Below are positions 27,063-35,731 of a stretch of 64,000 nt of DNA, one piece after another (the stretch's first letter is position 1; each line of letters starts with the position of its first letter). The notes under the pieces are model-generated. The model did not search any database. It was not told where the DNA came from and saw only the letters and a program-made list of their open reading frames with translations. Source of the stretch: JANYLB01 sp963837715 (GTDB taxonomy: Bacteria; Actinomycetota; Acidimicrobiia; IMCC26256; JANYLB01); assembly GCA_963837715.1 (NCBI GenBank), contig CAWIOF010000002.1:1-64000 (forward strand), read 5' to 3'. The position numbers were made by a program, and so were the translations under genes.

Positions 27063-27587
27063 CTATCCCTGCGTTCCGGCCGCGGGACCCTGCACCGCAA
27101 CGCCTTCGTCGCCCAGGGTCAGGCTGTACTGCGTCGTCTCCGACTCGATGTCGCCGGGGTGGTCCTCGGCGGTCGGCGAGGGCGCGGCGCTGACCAGAAG
27201 GCGACGACGGTCGCGCTGCCACTCGCCCCTCCATGCCACCGTGCCGACGGCGTGCGGCGGAGTCACGACCTGCCATCCGTGGAGCTGTTCCCCATACCAG
27301 ACGAGCACGCGTTCGGGTGTGGTGCTCGACGCGGTGTAGCTCCGCACCGTCACCCCGTCCTGACGCGTGATCGGACCGGCCGGGTCGCTCCGCGGGTAGT
27401 GCGGAAGGGTGTCGAATGCTCCTTCGGTGAACGTCGACGTGTCGGGCGCCGGTTGGGTCTCTCCCGACGAACCACTGCCGCAGCCGCTCAGCAGACCCGT
27501 CGCGCCGCAGGTGGCCAACACGACCACCAGGCACCTCGACAGCACGCGCTGTGTGCTCCGGCCCCGAGACCGCGTCGATCCCACCAT
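27063..27587 (-). CDS. Secreted lipoprotein of unknown function
   Basis: 174 residues. The signal peptide contains RVLSRCLVVVLATCGATG and a lipobox LSGC (Cys near residue 36). The mature protein has DTLPHYPRSDPAGP, TVRSYTASSTTPERVLVWYG and LHGWQV, a pattern seen in small extracytoplasmic proteins with one alpha-beta domain. No enzymatic motif is visible. The start ATG 27587 is the first giving a complete signal peptide. Confidence 0.7.
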   Translation of the reverse strand: MVGSTRSRGRSTQRVLSRCLVVVLATCGATGLLSGCGSGSSGETQPAPDTSTFTEGAFDTLPHYPRSDPAGPITRQDGVTVRSYTASSTTPERVLVWYGEQLHGWQVVTPPHAVGTVAWRGEWQRDRRRLLVSAAPSPTAEDHPGDIESETTQYSLTLGDEGVAVQGPAAGTQG

Positions 27588-27788
27588 GGTGCGCCTGTTA
27601 CCCACCCCCCCGCGACGCGAAACGTGACCCTCATCGGGAACTGAGGTTTTCGCCGAGCTCCGGCCGGGCAACGCGACGCCGCTTCCGCGCGACGGACTTT
27701 CCCGGCGGTGGCCGCGGCGAACGCGCGCGACCGCTTCCGGACGTTCGCCGTCGGGTGAGGACACGATCACAGATGATCAGGAGGTGCG

Positions 27789-27940
27789 ATGCCGACCTTG
27801 GTCGGAGTGTACGAGGAGGAGAGGACCGCGAAGGCGGTTGCCGAGGCGGTCGCCCGAACGCCCGGTGAGCTCGAGGTCCGCGTTCAAGACGCCGACGAAC
27901 TCGACTCGGTGTACCCCGAGTGCAGGCGGAGGTGGGGGAG
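27789..27940 (+). pseudogene. Truncated start of a small conserved protein
   Basis: GGAGGTGCG precedes ATG 27789. The first about 45 residues (MPTLVGVYEEERTAKAVAEA, ELEVRVQDADELDSV) look like the start of a stress-related conserved hypothetical protein. After about 27925 the frame is unrelated and ends in the repeat region. I read this as a gene cut at a recombination junction. Confidence 0.55.
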
Positions 27941-28050
27941 CTGTAGTCACCAGGCCCTCAACCCGCTTCGTGAAAGCTTGGATCGGAGTCGGCGAAGAGG
28001 TCGAAGACCTCGAGTCGGTGCGGTCCCGCGTCGCGAACTCGGTGCGCGCG

Positions 28051-28138
28051 TGCCGTGCCCGTTCGTGCCCTCGGAACCGTGCCCGTGCGTGCCCGTCGTC
28101 ATGGTTGATGGTGGTCACTCGTGGTCACTGGCGGTCAA
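28051..28138 (+). repeat. GTGCCCGT and GTGGTCACT direct-repeat cluster
   Basis: GTGCCCGT-type units recur four times (28054-28097), followed by GTGGTCACTC, GTGGTCACTG and GCGGTCAACT (28111-28140). Similar but decayed GTGCCC clusters occur at 10424 and 13987. Such short direct repeats are often seen at the ends of integrase genes and attachment regions, but no integrase is present here. Confidence 0.5.
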
Positions 28139-28185
28139 CTGAAACGGTCTCCGACCAGGAGCTCGATGCTCTGACCTGCACCGTA

Positions 28186-28240
28186 GCTGGGAGTGATCCG
28201 AAGTTGGGAAGCCGATGCTCTATCCATGAGCTACGAGAGC
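28186..28240 (-). other. Degenerate tRNA-like fragment
   Basis: Read on the minus strand from 28240: GCTCTCGTAGCTCATGGATA then GAGCATCGGCTTCC, which matches an acceptor strand, D-arm and the start of an anticodon arm. A T-loop-like TTCGGATCACTCCC follows too early, so the 3' side of the anticodon arm and the variable region seem deleted. It is not a functional tRNA, and the anticodon cannot be assigned safely. A tRNA remnant beside short repeats suggests a former integration site. Confidence 0.45.
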
Positions 28241-28415
28241 TGCGCAGTCAGAGGCTAGTTGTGGATCGCGTGCGATCAGACTCTTGGCCGTGCCCTCGTC
28301 GTAGCCAATCGAGCTCGCGTGGTCGTTGTATCTAACCTGCGGTGATGACGACTTCCACACCCGCCACCGGGATGACGACGGCTGCGATGCTCGACGCGCT
28401 CGAGTGACCCCGAGA

Positions 28416-29924
28416 ATGACAGATCATCCGAACGTCGTGATGCTCGTGACCGACAACCAGTCGGCCGACTCGCTGGGCTGTTACGGCAACGTCGAGCACG
28501 AGACGCCCCGTATCGACCGCCTGGCCAGGGAAGGTACGCGATTCCTGCGGGCGTTCTGCACCAACGGGCTGTGTTCACCAACGCGCGCGTCGATCCTCAC
28601 CGGGTTGATGCCGTCACAACACGGCGTGCACATCGCGATGCCCGACGACGACGTGATGCCCAAGGCCGACGATTACGACGTGACCCGAGAGTTCGCCACG
28701 CTGCCGTACCAGTTGCGCCGGCACGGCTACGCGACGGCGATGGTGGGGAAGTGGCATCTCGGGAACTTCCGTCAGGTCGGGCACGGGTTCGATCACTGGG
28801 TCGCGTTCACGAAGGGTCACACCACCGACTTCTACGACAACGACGTGTACGCCGATGGTCGGGTGCAGCGGGTGACCGGCCAACACATCGTCGAACACTT
28901 CAGCGACCGGGCCCTCGAGTACCTCGCCCAGCGGGACCGGTCACGGCCGTTCTTCCTGCAGGTCAACTACGACGGCCCGTACGTGTTGCCACCCACGGTC
29001 GTCGGCGCGGACCCGCGGAATCCGTTCTACGAGCGGTTCGAACGCCGGGCCTTCCGGCCGTTCCCACCCGTCGACGACCGGCTCATCCGCTCGCTTGCTG
29101 CGCCGTTCGACTTCGAGCTCGATCCGGCCGAGGAGTACACGCTCGCGAGCGCGTTCAACAACGTCTGGTGGACGGTGCGCATGCACAACGACCAGGCGAC
29201 GCGCGCGAACATCGCCGCCCAGAACGCTCTCGTCGATGATGCGATCGGGCGTGTCGTGGACGCGATCGACGCCGAAGGGCTCGCCGAGGACACGCTGGTG
29301 ATCATGACGACGGATCAAGGAAACCCGTACGGTCAGCGCGGACTCTGGGGTCATCCCCAGTGGACCGATCCGCCGTTCATGCACGACGTGACGTTCAACG
29401 TCCCGCTCATCTTTCGCCAACCAGGCACGGTCCGGTCCCAGCGCATCGTCGACGACCTCGTATCGCACTACGACCTCCTCCCGACCATCCTCGACCACGC
29501 CGGGATCGCGGGCGAAACCGTGAGCGGCTCACCTGGGCGCACCTTCGCGCCCGCGCTCTCGGGCGGCCAGATCGTCGAAGCGCACGACGCGGTGTTCTTC
29601 GAAGCCGAGACGGCCCGCTCGATTCGCACCAAGGACCGCCTCTACACGAACCACCTCGACGGCACCGGCGCGGCCGAGCTCTACGACTTGATCGCCGATC
29701 CCGACCAGTGGACCAATGTCGCCGCCGAGCCGAAGTACGCCGGCGAGGTGGCGCGGCTCCACGATCGATTGACTGCCTTTTTCGCCGAACACGTCGACGA
29801 TCGCTACGACCTGTGGAACGGCGGCACCGGCCAGGCCATGGTTTCGCGCTATCTCCTGTTCAAACAGCGCTACGGGCGCGACTGGAACGTCACCATGGAC
29901 GTCGGACCGACCTACGACGCGTGA
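28416..29924 (+). CDS. Sulfatase (formylglycine-dependent)
   Basis: 502 residues, alkaline-phosphatase superfamily. The type I sulfatase signature CSPTR (residues 53-57) within NGLCSPTRASILTGLMPSQHG supplies the cysteine that a formylglycine-generating enzyme would oxidise. Metal-site acids include Asp13 (VTDNQ) and the later TTDQGN. GKWHLG and the C-terminal LYDLIADPDQWTNVA are typical. No signal peptide is present, so it is probably cytosolic. The substrate is an unknown sulfate ester. ATG 28416 starts the conserved region. Confidence 0.9.
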   Translation: MTDHPNVVMLVTDNQSADSLGCYGNVEHETPRIDRLAREGTRFLRAFCTNGLCSPTRASILTGLMPSQHGVHIAMPDDDVMPKADDYDVTREFATLPYQLRRHGYATAMVGKWHLGNFRQVGHGFDHWVAFTKGHTTDFYDNDVYADGRVQRVTGQHIVEHFSDRALEYLAQRDRSRPFFLQVNYDGPYVLPPTVVGADPRNPFYERFERRAFRPFPPVDDRLIRSLAAPFDFELDPAEEYTLASAFNNVWWTVRMHNDQATRANIAAQNALVDDAIGRVVDAIDAEGLAEDTLVIMTTDQGNPYGQRGLWGHPQWTDPPFMHDVTFNVPLIFRQPGTVRSQRIVDDLVSHYDLLPTILDHAGIAGETVSGSPGRTFAPALSGGQIVEAHDAVFFEAETARSIRTKDRLYTNHLDGTGAAELYDLIADPDQWTNVAAEPKYAGEVARLHDRLTAFFAEHVDDRYDLWNGGTGQAMVSRYLLFKQRYGRDWNVTMDVGPTYDA

Positions 29925-29993
29925 TGCGCCCGACTGATCGCAGCGCGACGGACTCAGTTCGCCGGTCGGCAGGCGGCCGACGCGAGCGAGTTC

Positions 29994-30593
29994 TCACGGT
30001 GAAGAAGCGCAGAACCCCGCGGCGAGCAGGCGACCGAAGCGCTCGGCGGTGGTCACGGCATCGTCTGCTGCCTGCCCGGTGCTCGCGCGCACGAGGCTGA
30101 TCTTCGGGTAGAGGACGATCAGGCCCTGCATCGCGCTCCACGCGAGGTTCGTCGCGTCGGAGACGTCAAGCCGCGGGTTGTATCGCTTCGCGAGCGCCGT
30201 CACGGCGTCCTGGAGCACGGTGTAGGCCGCGAGACCGGCGGACTGCAGCTCGGGATCTTCGGTGTTGACGACGTCGGTGCGGAACGCGACCTCGCAGTGT
30301 GCCGGATAGCGCATCCCGGTGCTGACGTAGCCTCGCCCGAGCGCGACAAAGCGTTCGACCGGATCGTCGATCCCCGCGGCTGCGGCGAGCAGGCTCTCGC
30401 GCAGCACCACGAACGCCTCGATCGCGAGCGACGTCAGGAGTCCGGCCGCGTTGTGGAAGTGGTATGCGGGGGCCGCATGGGACACCCCGGCGCGCCGCGT
30501 CACCTCCCGCAGGCTGAACCCGGCGAGGCCCCGTTCCCCGATGACCTCCACCGCGGCGGCTCGGAGGGCATCAGGGAGACGTTCGTCACTCAC
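29994..30593 (-). CDS. TetR family regulator of the adjacent MFS pump
   Basis: 199 residues from GTG 30593. The N-terminal helix-turn-helix reads AAAVEVIGERGLAGFSLREV and VSHAAPAYHFHNAAGLLTS, with a C-terminal ligand domain (TetR_C-like: AMQGLIVLYPKISL). A longer TTG start at 30629 would lie inside the palindrome, so GTG 30593 is preferred. It diverges from the MFS gene and two matching palindromes lie between them, so autoregulation and control of the pump are likely. Confidence 0.88.
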   Translation of the reverse strand: MSDERLPDALRAAAVEVIGERGLAGFSLREVTRRAGVSHAAPAYHFHNAAGLLTSLAIEAFVVLRESLLAAAAGIDDPVERFVALGRGYVSTGMRYPAHCEVAFRTDVVNTEDPELQSAGLAAYTVLQDAVTALAKRYNPRLDVSDATNLAWSAMQGLIVLYPKISLVRASTGQAADDAVTTAERFGRLLAAGFCASSP

Positions 30594-30615
30594 GGGGGAA
30601 GTATCCGAAGTTCCC

Positions 30616-30665
30616 CTTGACGTTGTCAAGCTCCGTTCGTACAGTGCTGGCTTGACAGTGACAAG
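30616..30665 (+). promoter_or_regulatory. Two operator palindromes between TetR and MFS genes
   Basis: CTTGACGTTGTCAAG (30616-30630) is a perfect 6-3-6 inverted repeat. CTTGACAGTGACAAG (30651-30665) is the same site with one mismatched pair. They are 35 bp apart centre to centre, which places two TetR dimers on nearly the same face of the DNA. The second sits 17 bp before the MFS ATG. Confidence 0.75.
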
Positions 30666-30682
30666 TCAGTGAGGAGATCGAC

Positions 30683-32263
30683 ATGACCGCACGGGTGCCC
30701 GAGATTCCCGTCCTGACGCCGCGCCGGCGCGGGGTCGTGCTCGCCGTTCTCTGTCTCGCCGTGTTCGTGACCGTGCTCGACGGCACGATCGTGAACGTCG
30801 CCCTGCCGACGCTCGCGAGCGAGCTCTCTGCGTCCACACGGTCACTGCAGTGGATCGTCGACGCGTATCTGCTCGTCTTCGCGGGGCTGCTGCTCGCGGC
30901 AGGGGGCCTCGGCGACCGGTTCGGGCGCAGGCGCGTGCTCGTCGGCGGTCTCGTCTGGTTCGGCGTGACGTCTGCGTTCGCAGGTTCGTCGAGTGCGGTC
31001 GGCTCGCTCATCGCGAGCCGGGCGCTCATGGGCGCCGGCGCCGCGCTCATCTTCCCGGCGACGCTGGCCATCATCACGAACGTCTTCCCGGACCCGTCGG
31101 AGCGGGCGAAGGCGATCGGGGTCTGGGGCGCGACGACCGGGATCGCGGTCGCCGCCGGACCGATCGTCGGCGGGTGGCTGCTCGAGCATTTCTGGTGGGG
31201 ATCGGTGTTCTACGTGAACGTACCGATCGCGGTCGTCGCGCTGGTGGCGACGCTGGCGGTCGTCCCCGAGTCTCGAGACGAGCACGCGCCGCGGCTCGAC
31301 CTCGCCGGCTTCGTGCTCTCCATCGCCGCGATCTCGGCCCTGGTGTTCACCATCATCGAAGCGCCGGGTTGGGGATGGGCGAGCCCGACCACGCTTGCCG
31401 GCTTTGCGATCGCCGCGGTGCTCCTCACCGCGTTCGTGGTGTGGGAGCTCCACGCGAAGCATCCGATGCTGCCGGTACGCATCTTCGAGAACCTGCGGTT
31501 CTCGGCTGCAAGCTTGTCGATCGCATCGGCGTTCTTCGCACTCTTCGGCTTCATCTTCCTGATCACCCAGTACTTCCAGATCGTCCGGGGTTACTCGCCG
31601 CTCGGTGCCGGGGTCCGTACCCTGCCCGTCGCGATCTCGATCGCCGTCGCCTCCGTGATCGCGCCGCGCATTGTGGCGAGCGCGGGAACCACCCGGGTGG
31701 TCGCCGCGGGGCTCGGCCTGATGGCCGCGTCGTTCGTCTGGATCTCGACGGCCTCGGCTGTGACCCCATACCTCGAGATCGTCGGCCAGATGGTGCTGCT
31801 CGGCGCGGGCCTCGGCGCGACGACGACCCCGGCCACCGAGTCGATCATGGGATCGCTACCGCTCGACAAGGCCGGGGTCGGCTCTGCAGTCAACGACACC
31901 ACGCGGGAGCTCGGTGGGACGCTCGGCGTCGCGATCATCGGCAGTGTCTTCAGCTCGGTCTACGTGCACGCCCTCGCCGGCGGCCGCATCTTCGCAGCCC
32001 TACCGGCGGAGGCACGCGACACGACGAAGGACTCGGTCGGCGCCGCCGGGGTCGTCGCGTCGCGACTCGGTCCCCTCGGCCCCGGATACCTCCGGGAGGT
32101 CTCCGACGCGTTCCTCTCGGGACTCGGTGTGGCCTGCCTCGTGGCCGCAGCCGTCGCCGCGCTCGGAGCGATCCTCGCCCTGCGTCTTCTCCCGGCGCGT
32201 GCCGGCGGCGTAGCAGAGAACGTGTCGCCGAACGCCGAGGTGCTGCTCGAAACGGTGGAGTGA
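30683..32263 (+). CDS. MFS drug efflux transporter, DHA2 (EmrB/QacA) family
   Basis: 526 residues with 14 predicted membrane helices. Motif A reads GGLGDRFGRRRVLV after TM2, motif D1 is LDGTIVNVALPTL in TM1, and motif C-like GAGAALIFPATLAIITNVFP lies in TM5. It should export hydrophobic drugs by proton antiport. The ATG is preceded by GAGGAG. Expression is probably repressed by the divergent TetR protein through the two palindromes immediately upstream. Confidence 0.9.
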   Translation: MTARVPEIPVLTPRRRGVVLAVLCLAVFVTVLDGTIVNVALPTLASELSASTRSLQWIVDAYLLVFAGLLLAAGGLGDRFGRRRVLVGGLVWFGVTSAFAGSSSAVGSLIASRALMGAGAALIFPATLAIITNVFPDPSERAKAIGVWGATTGIAVAAGPIVGGWLLEHFWWGSVFYVNVPIAVVALVATLAVVPESRDEHAPRLDLAGFVLSIAAISALVFTIIEAPGWGWASPTTLAGFAIAAVLLTAFVVWELHAKHPMLPVRIFENLRFSAASLSIASAFFALFGFIFLITQYFQIVRGYSPLGAGVRTLPVAISIAVASVIAPRIVASAGTTRVVAAGLGLMAASFVWISTASAVTPYLEIVGQMVLLGAGLGATTTPATESIMGSLPLDKAGVGSAVNDTTRELGGTLGVAIIGSVFSSVYVHALAGGRIFAALPAEARDTTKDSVGAAGVVASRLGPLGPGYLREVSDAFLSGLGVACLVAAAVAALGAILALRLLPARAGGVAENVSPNAEVLLETVE

Positions 32264-32317
32264 GGAGTCCGGCGCTCAGTTCGTCGCGCCAGTGCCTCGC
32301 CGATTCCACGCCTCGAG

Positions 32318-32362
32318 GATCGGGCGTGAGCTGGTCACCTCCATGCCGATGAGCCGATGGAT
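32318..32362 (-). pseudogene. Second, shorter fragment of the HAD phosphatase gene
   Basis: On the minus strand it gives HRLIGMG and, in a neighbouring frame, GGDQLT, the same region as the fragment at 13022 and the intact gene at 35046. It ends exactly where the 715-bp repeat begins (32363), so fragment and repeat are directly joined here, whereas at the first locus 72 bp lie between them. Confidence 0.65.
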
Positions 32363-33077
32363 GTTTGCGGCTGCCCGGACCGGGGCAACCGTGCACGATG
32401 ACGATTCATGCGTTGTCGTTGAACTGCTCGTTGAAGAGCTCAGCCGCCGGACCGTCCAGCACCGATCGTCTCCTCGACGAGTTGGAGCGGGCGCTCGAGG
32501 CCGGCGGTGCGGAAATCGATCCCCGATTGAGGATCGCGGATCACAACGTGTTGGCCGGTGTGACGTCGGATGAAGGGTCGGGCGATGATTGGCCGGCGAT
32601 CCGCGACAAGGTGCTGTCGGCTCGGATTCTCGTCCTCGGGACGCCGATCTGGCTGGGGCATCCTTCGAGCTATGCGCAGCGTGTGCTCGAGCGTCTCGAT
32701 GCGTTCCTCGGCGAGCACGACGCTGGTGGACGGATGATCTCTTCGGGACGGGTGGCGCTCGTGGCGGTCGTCGGAAACGAAGACGGTGCACACCATGTGG
32801 CCGCAGAACTGTTCCAAGGTCTTGCCGACGTGGGCTTCACCATCCCCGCTTCCGGTATGACGTATTGGGTCGGTCGCGCGATGCAGGGCGTTGACTTCGT
32901 CGATCTCGACGAAGTTCCGGCGGAGGTTGGCGGAGCGACGCGGCTCGCCGCGGCGAACGGCCTCCACCTCGCCCGTCTCCTGGTCGACGAGCCCTACCCA
33001 CCACCCGACGGTGCCGAGCAATCGGGTGGGATCGGAAAGGGTTCGCCGAGCACGTGACGCGCCGCGTCACCGACGGC
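32363..33077 (+). repeat. 715-bp duplicated segment, copy 2
   Basis: Matches 13158-13872 with seven substitutions and no gaps. Six of the seven are synonymous within the encoded gene. No terminal inverted repeats, target duplications or transposase accompany either copy. Confidence 0.9.
32398..33057 (+). CDS. Flavodoxin-fold NAD(P)H-dependent FMN reductase family protein, copy 2
   Basis: 219 residues, identical to the protein at 13193 except Arg for His in YWVGRAMQG. Fold features are the same: the N-terminal FMN phosphate-binding segment and the TPIWLGHPSS loop. The gene lies 134 bp after the MFS gene in the same direction, a different context from copy 1, so expression may differ. Confidence 0.87.
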   Translation: MTIHALSLNCSLKSSAAGPSSTDRLLDELERALEAGGAEIDPRLRIADHNVLAGVTSDEGSGDDWPAIRDKVLSARILVLGTPIWLGHPSSYAQRVLERLDAFLGEHDAGGRMISSGRVALVAVVGNEDGAHHVAAELFQGLADVGFTIPASGMTYWVGRAMQGVDFVDLDEVPAEVGGATRLAAANGLHLARLLVDEPYPPPDGAEQSGGIGKGSPST

Positions 33078-33241
33078 GTCTGGCCGTGCTGATACCGCCA
33101 GTGCCACGGAAACACCGGCCTCGTGGCGTCGAAGAGCTGCCGGCCTCGCGAGCCGCGAAAGGCTGGTCGCCGGAAGGCAGCTCTCGATTCAGTCGGGGCA
33201 AGCATGCCGTTCGAGTGGGCGACGGTCGGTCGGCGCCGGAG

Positions 33242-33472
33242 CTACGGCGGCGGTGCCTGCGAGCCGGGCAGGTTGTCGCGACGCGCACGACTCGCTTCGA
33301 GCGTGGGATCTTCCTCCGCTGAGCCGTCGCCGTCTCGGTCGCTGTCTCCGACCCCGGGCGCGTCCGTTGCCGCGGGCGGGGGCGGTGCGGGCTCGGCGAC
33401 CGGGGCATCGATGAACTCGTCGATCTCGGCTCCCGTAGGCGTCACTTCGGTGTTCGACTCGTAGAACGTCAC
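33242..33472 (-). CDS. Small acidic, proline-rich hypothetical protein
   Basis: 76 residues from GTG 33472 (VTFYESNTEVTPTGAEIDEF), then a disordered Pro/Ala/Asp/Glu-rich stretch (APVAEPAPPPPAATDAP, DRDGDGSAEEDPT). No domain is recognised. It follows another small acidic ORF at 33507-33668 on the same strand with a 34-nt gap, so the two could be co-transcribed. Confidence 0.4.
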   Translation of the reverse strand: MTFYESNTEVTPTGAEIDEFIDAPVAEPAPPPPAATDAPGVGDSDRDGDGSAEEDPTLEASRARRDNLPGSQAPPP

Positions 33473-33506
33473 CTTCGTCCTCTCGCTGGACCGATCGTCG
33501 GGCGCT

Positions 33507-33668
33507 CTACGGCATGCTCGAGGAACCAGCAGGGTCCTCGGGAGCTTCACCTGCTGCGTCGGCGTCGATGGCTTCTTCGAAGTCGCCGCGCTCGCGGGCG
33601 AGTTGCTCGAGGTCGTCTTGCTTGGCCTTGGCATCAGCAAATGACTTCGGTGTCTCGTTCGGATCCAT
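33507..33668 (-). CDS. Small acidic helical hypothetical protein
   Basis: 53 residues starting MDPNETPKSFADAKAKQDDL, then EQLARERGDFEEAIDADAAG. The composition suggests a helical hairpin or coiled coil. There is no strong ribosome-binding site. Codon pattern (third-position G/C) supports coding. No family is recognised. Confidence 0.45.
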   Translation of the reverse strand: MDPNETPKSFADAKAKQDDLEQLARERGDFEEAIDADAAGEAPEDPAGSSSMP

Positions 33669-33895
33669 GGCACGTCAGTACCCCGATCTGCCTCGACCCA
33701 TGCCGCCCCCGCGCGACGTTCCGGTACCGATCGAGGTCCGACCCACCGCACACTCGCCATGTCGCTCCTCCCGGTTCGGACTCGTCCCGGCACGCTCCGA
33801 TGCTGCTCCCGGCCGGCTGTTCGCGTGCTCCCGACCGACCGGTCCACTCACTCGGACTCGTTGCAAGGGTCGGCACCCGGCGCCGCCCCGTCGGT

Positions 33896-35029
33896 TCATT
33901 CTCGGGTCACCCGTCGGTGCTCGTCGACCCGATGTCCCTCGGCTTCGAGGAGCGGGGCCTGCGTGGCCGCGTGACTCCGGTAGAGACGACCCTCCGCGGG
34001 GACGACGCGCCACCACGGCAGGTCGGGTGCACGGCGGAGCACGTTGGCCACCGCTTGGCCGGCCCCGGGATGTCCGACCTCCTGGGCGATCTCGGAGTAG
34101 GTGACGACGTCGCCCTTCGCGAGTGTCCGGATCGCCTCCACCACCTCGCGCTGAAAGGGGGTGGGAACGTGCAGGTCGGGCCACGGTTCCGCGTTCGGCG
34201 GCCCCGTCGCCCGTTCGCCGGGCCGAGGATCGACGGGTCGACCGGCACCGGTGTCCACGGATCGCCGGAGCCACTCGGCGTCGACGACGGCATGACCGTC
34301 GAAGTCGTTGTTGAAGTAAGCGAACACGTCGGTGCCGGCGTCGAGCCACGCGCGGATCGTGCGGGACGCGCGCCCGAGCCTCCGTCCTCCGTACCGGCCG
34401 TGGTACGGATGTGCCTGCGCGTCGGGACCGTGGAAGCGGATGTAGGTCCATGACGTGGTCAGCAACCAGGGATGTCGGGGGAGCAGATCGTGGATGCAGA
34501 GCGCAGCCCCGTGGCGCTCGAGCACCGCGAAGACATCGTCGTGGATCCACGATGGGTCGCGGAGTTCGACCGCCCACCGGATGTCGGCCGGCGCGAGGGT
34601 GAGGAACTCGTCGATTCGCTCCGTGTTCCGCTTCCACCGGGGAGGCAGTTGCACGAGGTTCGGCCCGAGCGCGTTGCCCAATCGGCGGACTCGGTCGACA
34701 TGGTTGGGCAGCCACCCTGCGGCGTCGCGCAGCTTCTTCCGATGGGTGCCGAACGCACCCAACTTGGCGGCGTAGAGGAAGCCGGGTGGTGCCTGGACAG
34801 CCCACTGCTCGACCGCGCTCGTGGTGGGCAGCCGGTAGAAGGTCGTGTTCAGCTCCACGGTGTCGAAGCGAGAGGCGTAGATGGAGAACCAGTCGGCTGT
34901 CCGGGACACTTTCGGATACACGATCCCGCGCCAATCGGGATACACGTACCCCGAGCAACCGATCCGGGCGCGTCCGCGCGAGGTGCTCTTCCCGGCCACG
35001 ACGGCTTCAGACTCCGAGCTGTCGCGCAT
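33896..35029 (-). CDS. DUF72 domain fused to an alkyltransferase-like (ATL) domain
   Basis: 377 residues. Residues about 22-245 are a DUF72 TIM-barrel-like domain (IGCSGYVYPDWRGIVYP, FDTVELNTTFYRLP, VQLPPRWKRN, VFAYFNNDFDGHAVVDA). Residues 290-377 are the DNA-binding domain of O6-alkylguanine transferases (TPFQREVVEAIRTLAKGDVV, YSEIAQEVGHPGAGQAVANV). The active-site PCHR is replaced by PWWRV (338-342), so the Cys is Trp, as in ATL proteins that flag alkylated bases for nucleotide excision repair. It is the last gene of an operon with HAD and F420-dependent genes. DUF72 has been suggested to be nuclease-like. Confidence 0.87.
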   Translation of the reverse strand: MRDSSESEAVVAGKSTSRGRARIGCSGYVYPDWRGIVYPKVSRTADWFSIYASRFDTVELNTTFYRLPTTSAVEQWAVQAPPGFLYAAKLGAFGTHRKKLRDAAGWLPNHVDRVRRLGNALGPNLVQLPPRWKRNTERIDEFLTLAPADIRWAVELRDPSWIHDDVFAVLERHGAALCIHDLLPRHPWLLTTSWTYIRFHGPDAQAHPYHGRYGGRRLGRASRTIRAWLDAGTDVFAYFNNDFDGHAVVDAEWLRRSVDTGAGRPVDPRPGERATGPPNAEPWPDLHVPTPFQREVVEAIRTLAKGDVVTYSEIAQEVGHPGAGQAVANVLRRAPDLPWWRVVPAEGRLYRSHAATQAPLLEAEGHRVDEHRRVTRE

Positions 35030-35045
35030 CACGGAACGATGCCGG

Positions 35046-35690
35046 CTAGCGCGCGACCAGTGTCGCGATCGGGCTCGAGAGCAGGTGTTCATGCAGTTGA
35101 CCGGCGTCTCGATAGACGGCGAGCGCTCCTGCCTCGGACAGCTCTGCTCGACTGGTCCCGCCGCTCTCGACCGCCACGCAGGGCATCTTCGCGTTGTGCG
35201 CAGCGCGCACGTCCCAGATGCTGTCGCCGATCGCAAGCACCCGACGGGCGTCGATCCCTCCCTTCTCGCGCGCGGCCTCGAAGATCTCGGGCGAGGGCTT
35301 CGACGCCGACACATCGCCGGAGTGGACCACTGCGTCGATCGCGTCGTCGGCGTCGAGCACCGCGCGCAGATCGTCGAGGTCGTCTTCCGACGCAGAACTG
35401 GCCAGCACCACCACCAGACCGAGGTCGTGCAGACCGCGCAGCAGTGGTGCCGCACCCGGAAACGCGCGCACGTCCGGCTTCAGGGCCGCGAAGTGGCGGG
35501 CGTGCGCGTCGTGCGCACCGGAGACGTCGTGGCCGAGGAGCTCGGACGTGAGCTGGTCGCCGCCCATACCGATGAGCCGGTGGATGGCGTTCATCGGCGC
35601 CCACTCGCCCACGTCGGAGAAGGCGCGTGACCAGGCGAGCGTGTGCAGGTAGTTGGTGTCGACCAGCGTGCCGTCGAGGTCGACGAGCAC
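35046..35690 (-). CDS. HAD superfamily phosphatase
   Basis: About 214 residues of a HAD hydrolase with a helical cap (phosphoglycolate phosphatase-like). Motif I is VDLDGTLVDTN with the nucleophile Asp, motif II is LASSAS, the Lys lies in VSASKPSPEIFEAA and motif IV is IGDSIWD. The N-terminus is uncertain: GTG 35690 begins directly at VLVDLDG, but the frame is open further upstream to the end of the F420 gene, so a slightly longer N-terminus is possible. It lies between the F420-dependent gene and the DUF72-ATL gene. Bases 35569-35617 recur at 13037-13085. Confidence 0.85.
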   Translation of the reverse strand: MLVDLDGTLVDTNYLHTLAWSRAFSDVGEWAPMNAIHRLIGMGGDQLTSELLGHDVSGAHDAHARHFAALKPDVRAFPGAAPLLRGLHDLGLVVVLASSASEDDLDDLRAVLDADDAIDAVVHSGDVSASKPSPEIFEAAREKGGIDARRVLAIGDSIWDVRAAHNAKMPCVAVESGGTSRAELSEAGALAVYRDAGQLHEHLLSSPIATLVAR

Positions 35691-35731
35691 ACCGGCCGGG
35701 CCAGCTGATCCCGAGGTGGAGCCGACGGAGG

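Noticed and set aside
28051..28138. CRISPR array
   Set aside because: Units are 8-10 bp, irregularly spaced and without unique spacers of constant length.
30850..32352. 500-codon ORF overlapping the MFS gene
   Set aside because: Out-of-frame Arg-rich reading of the transporter gene.
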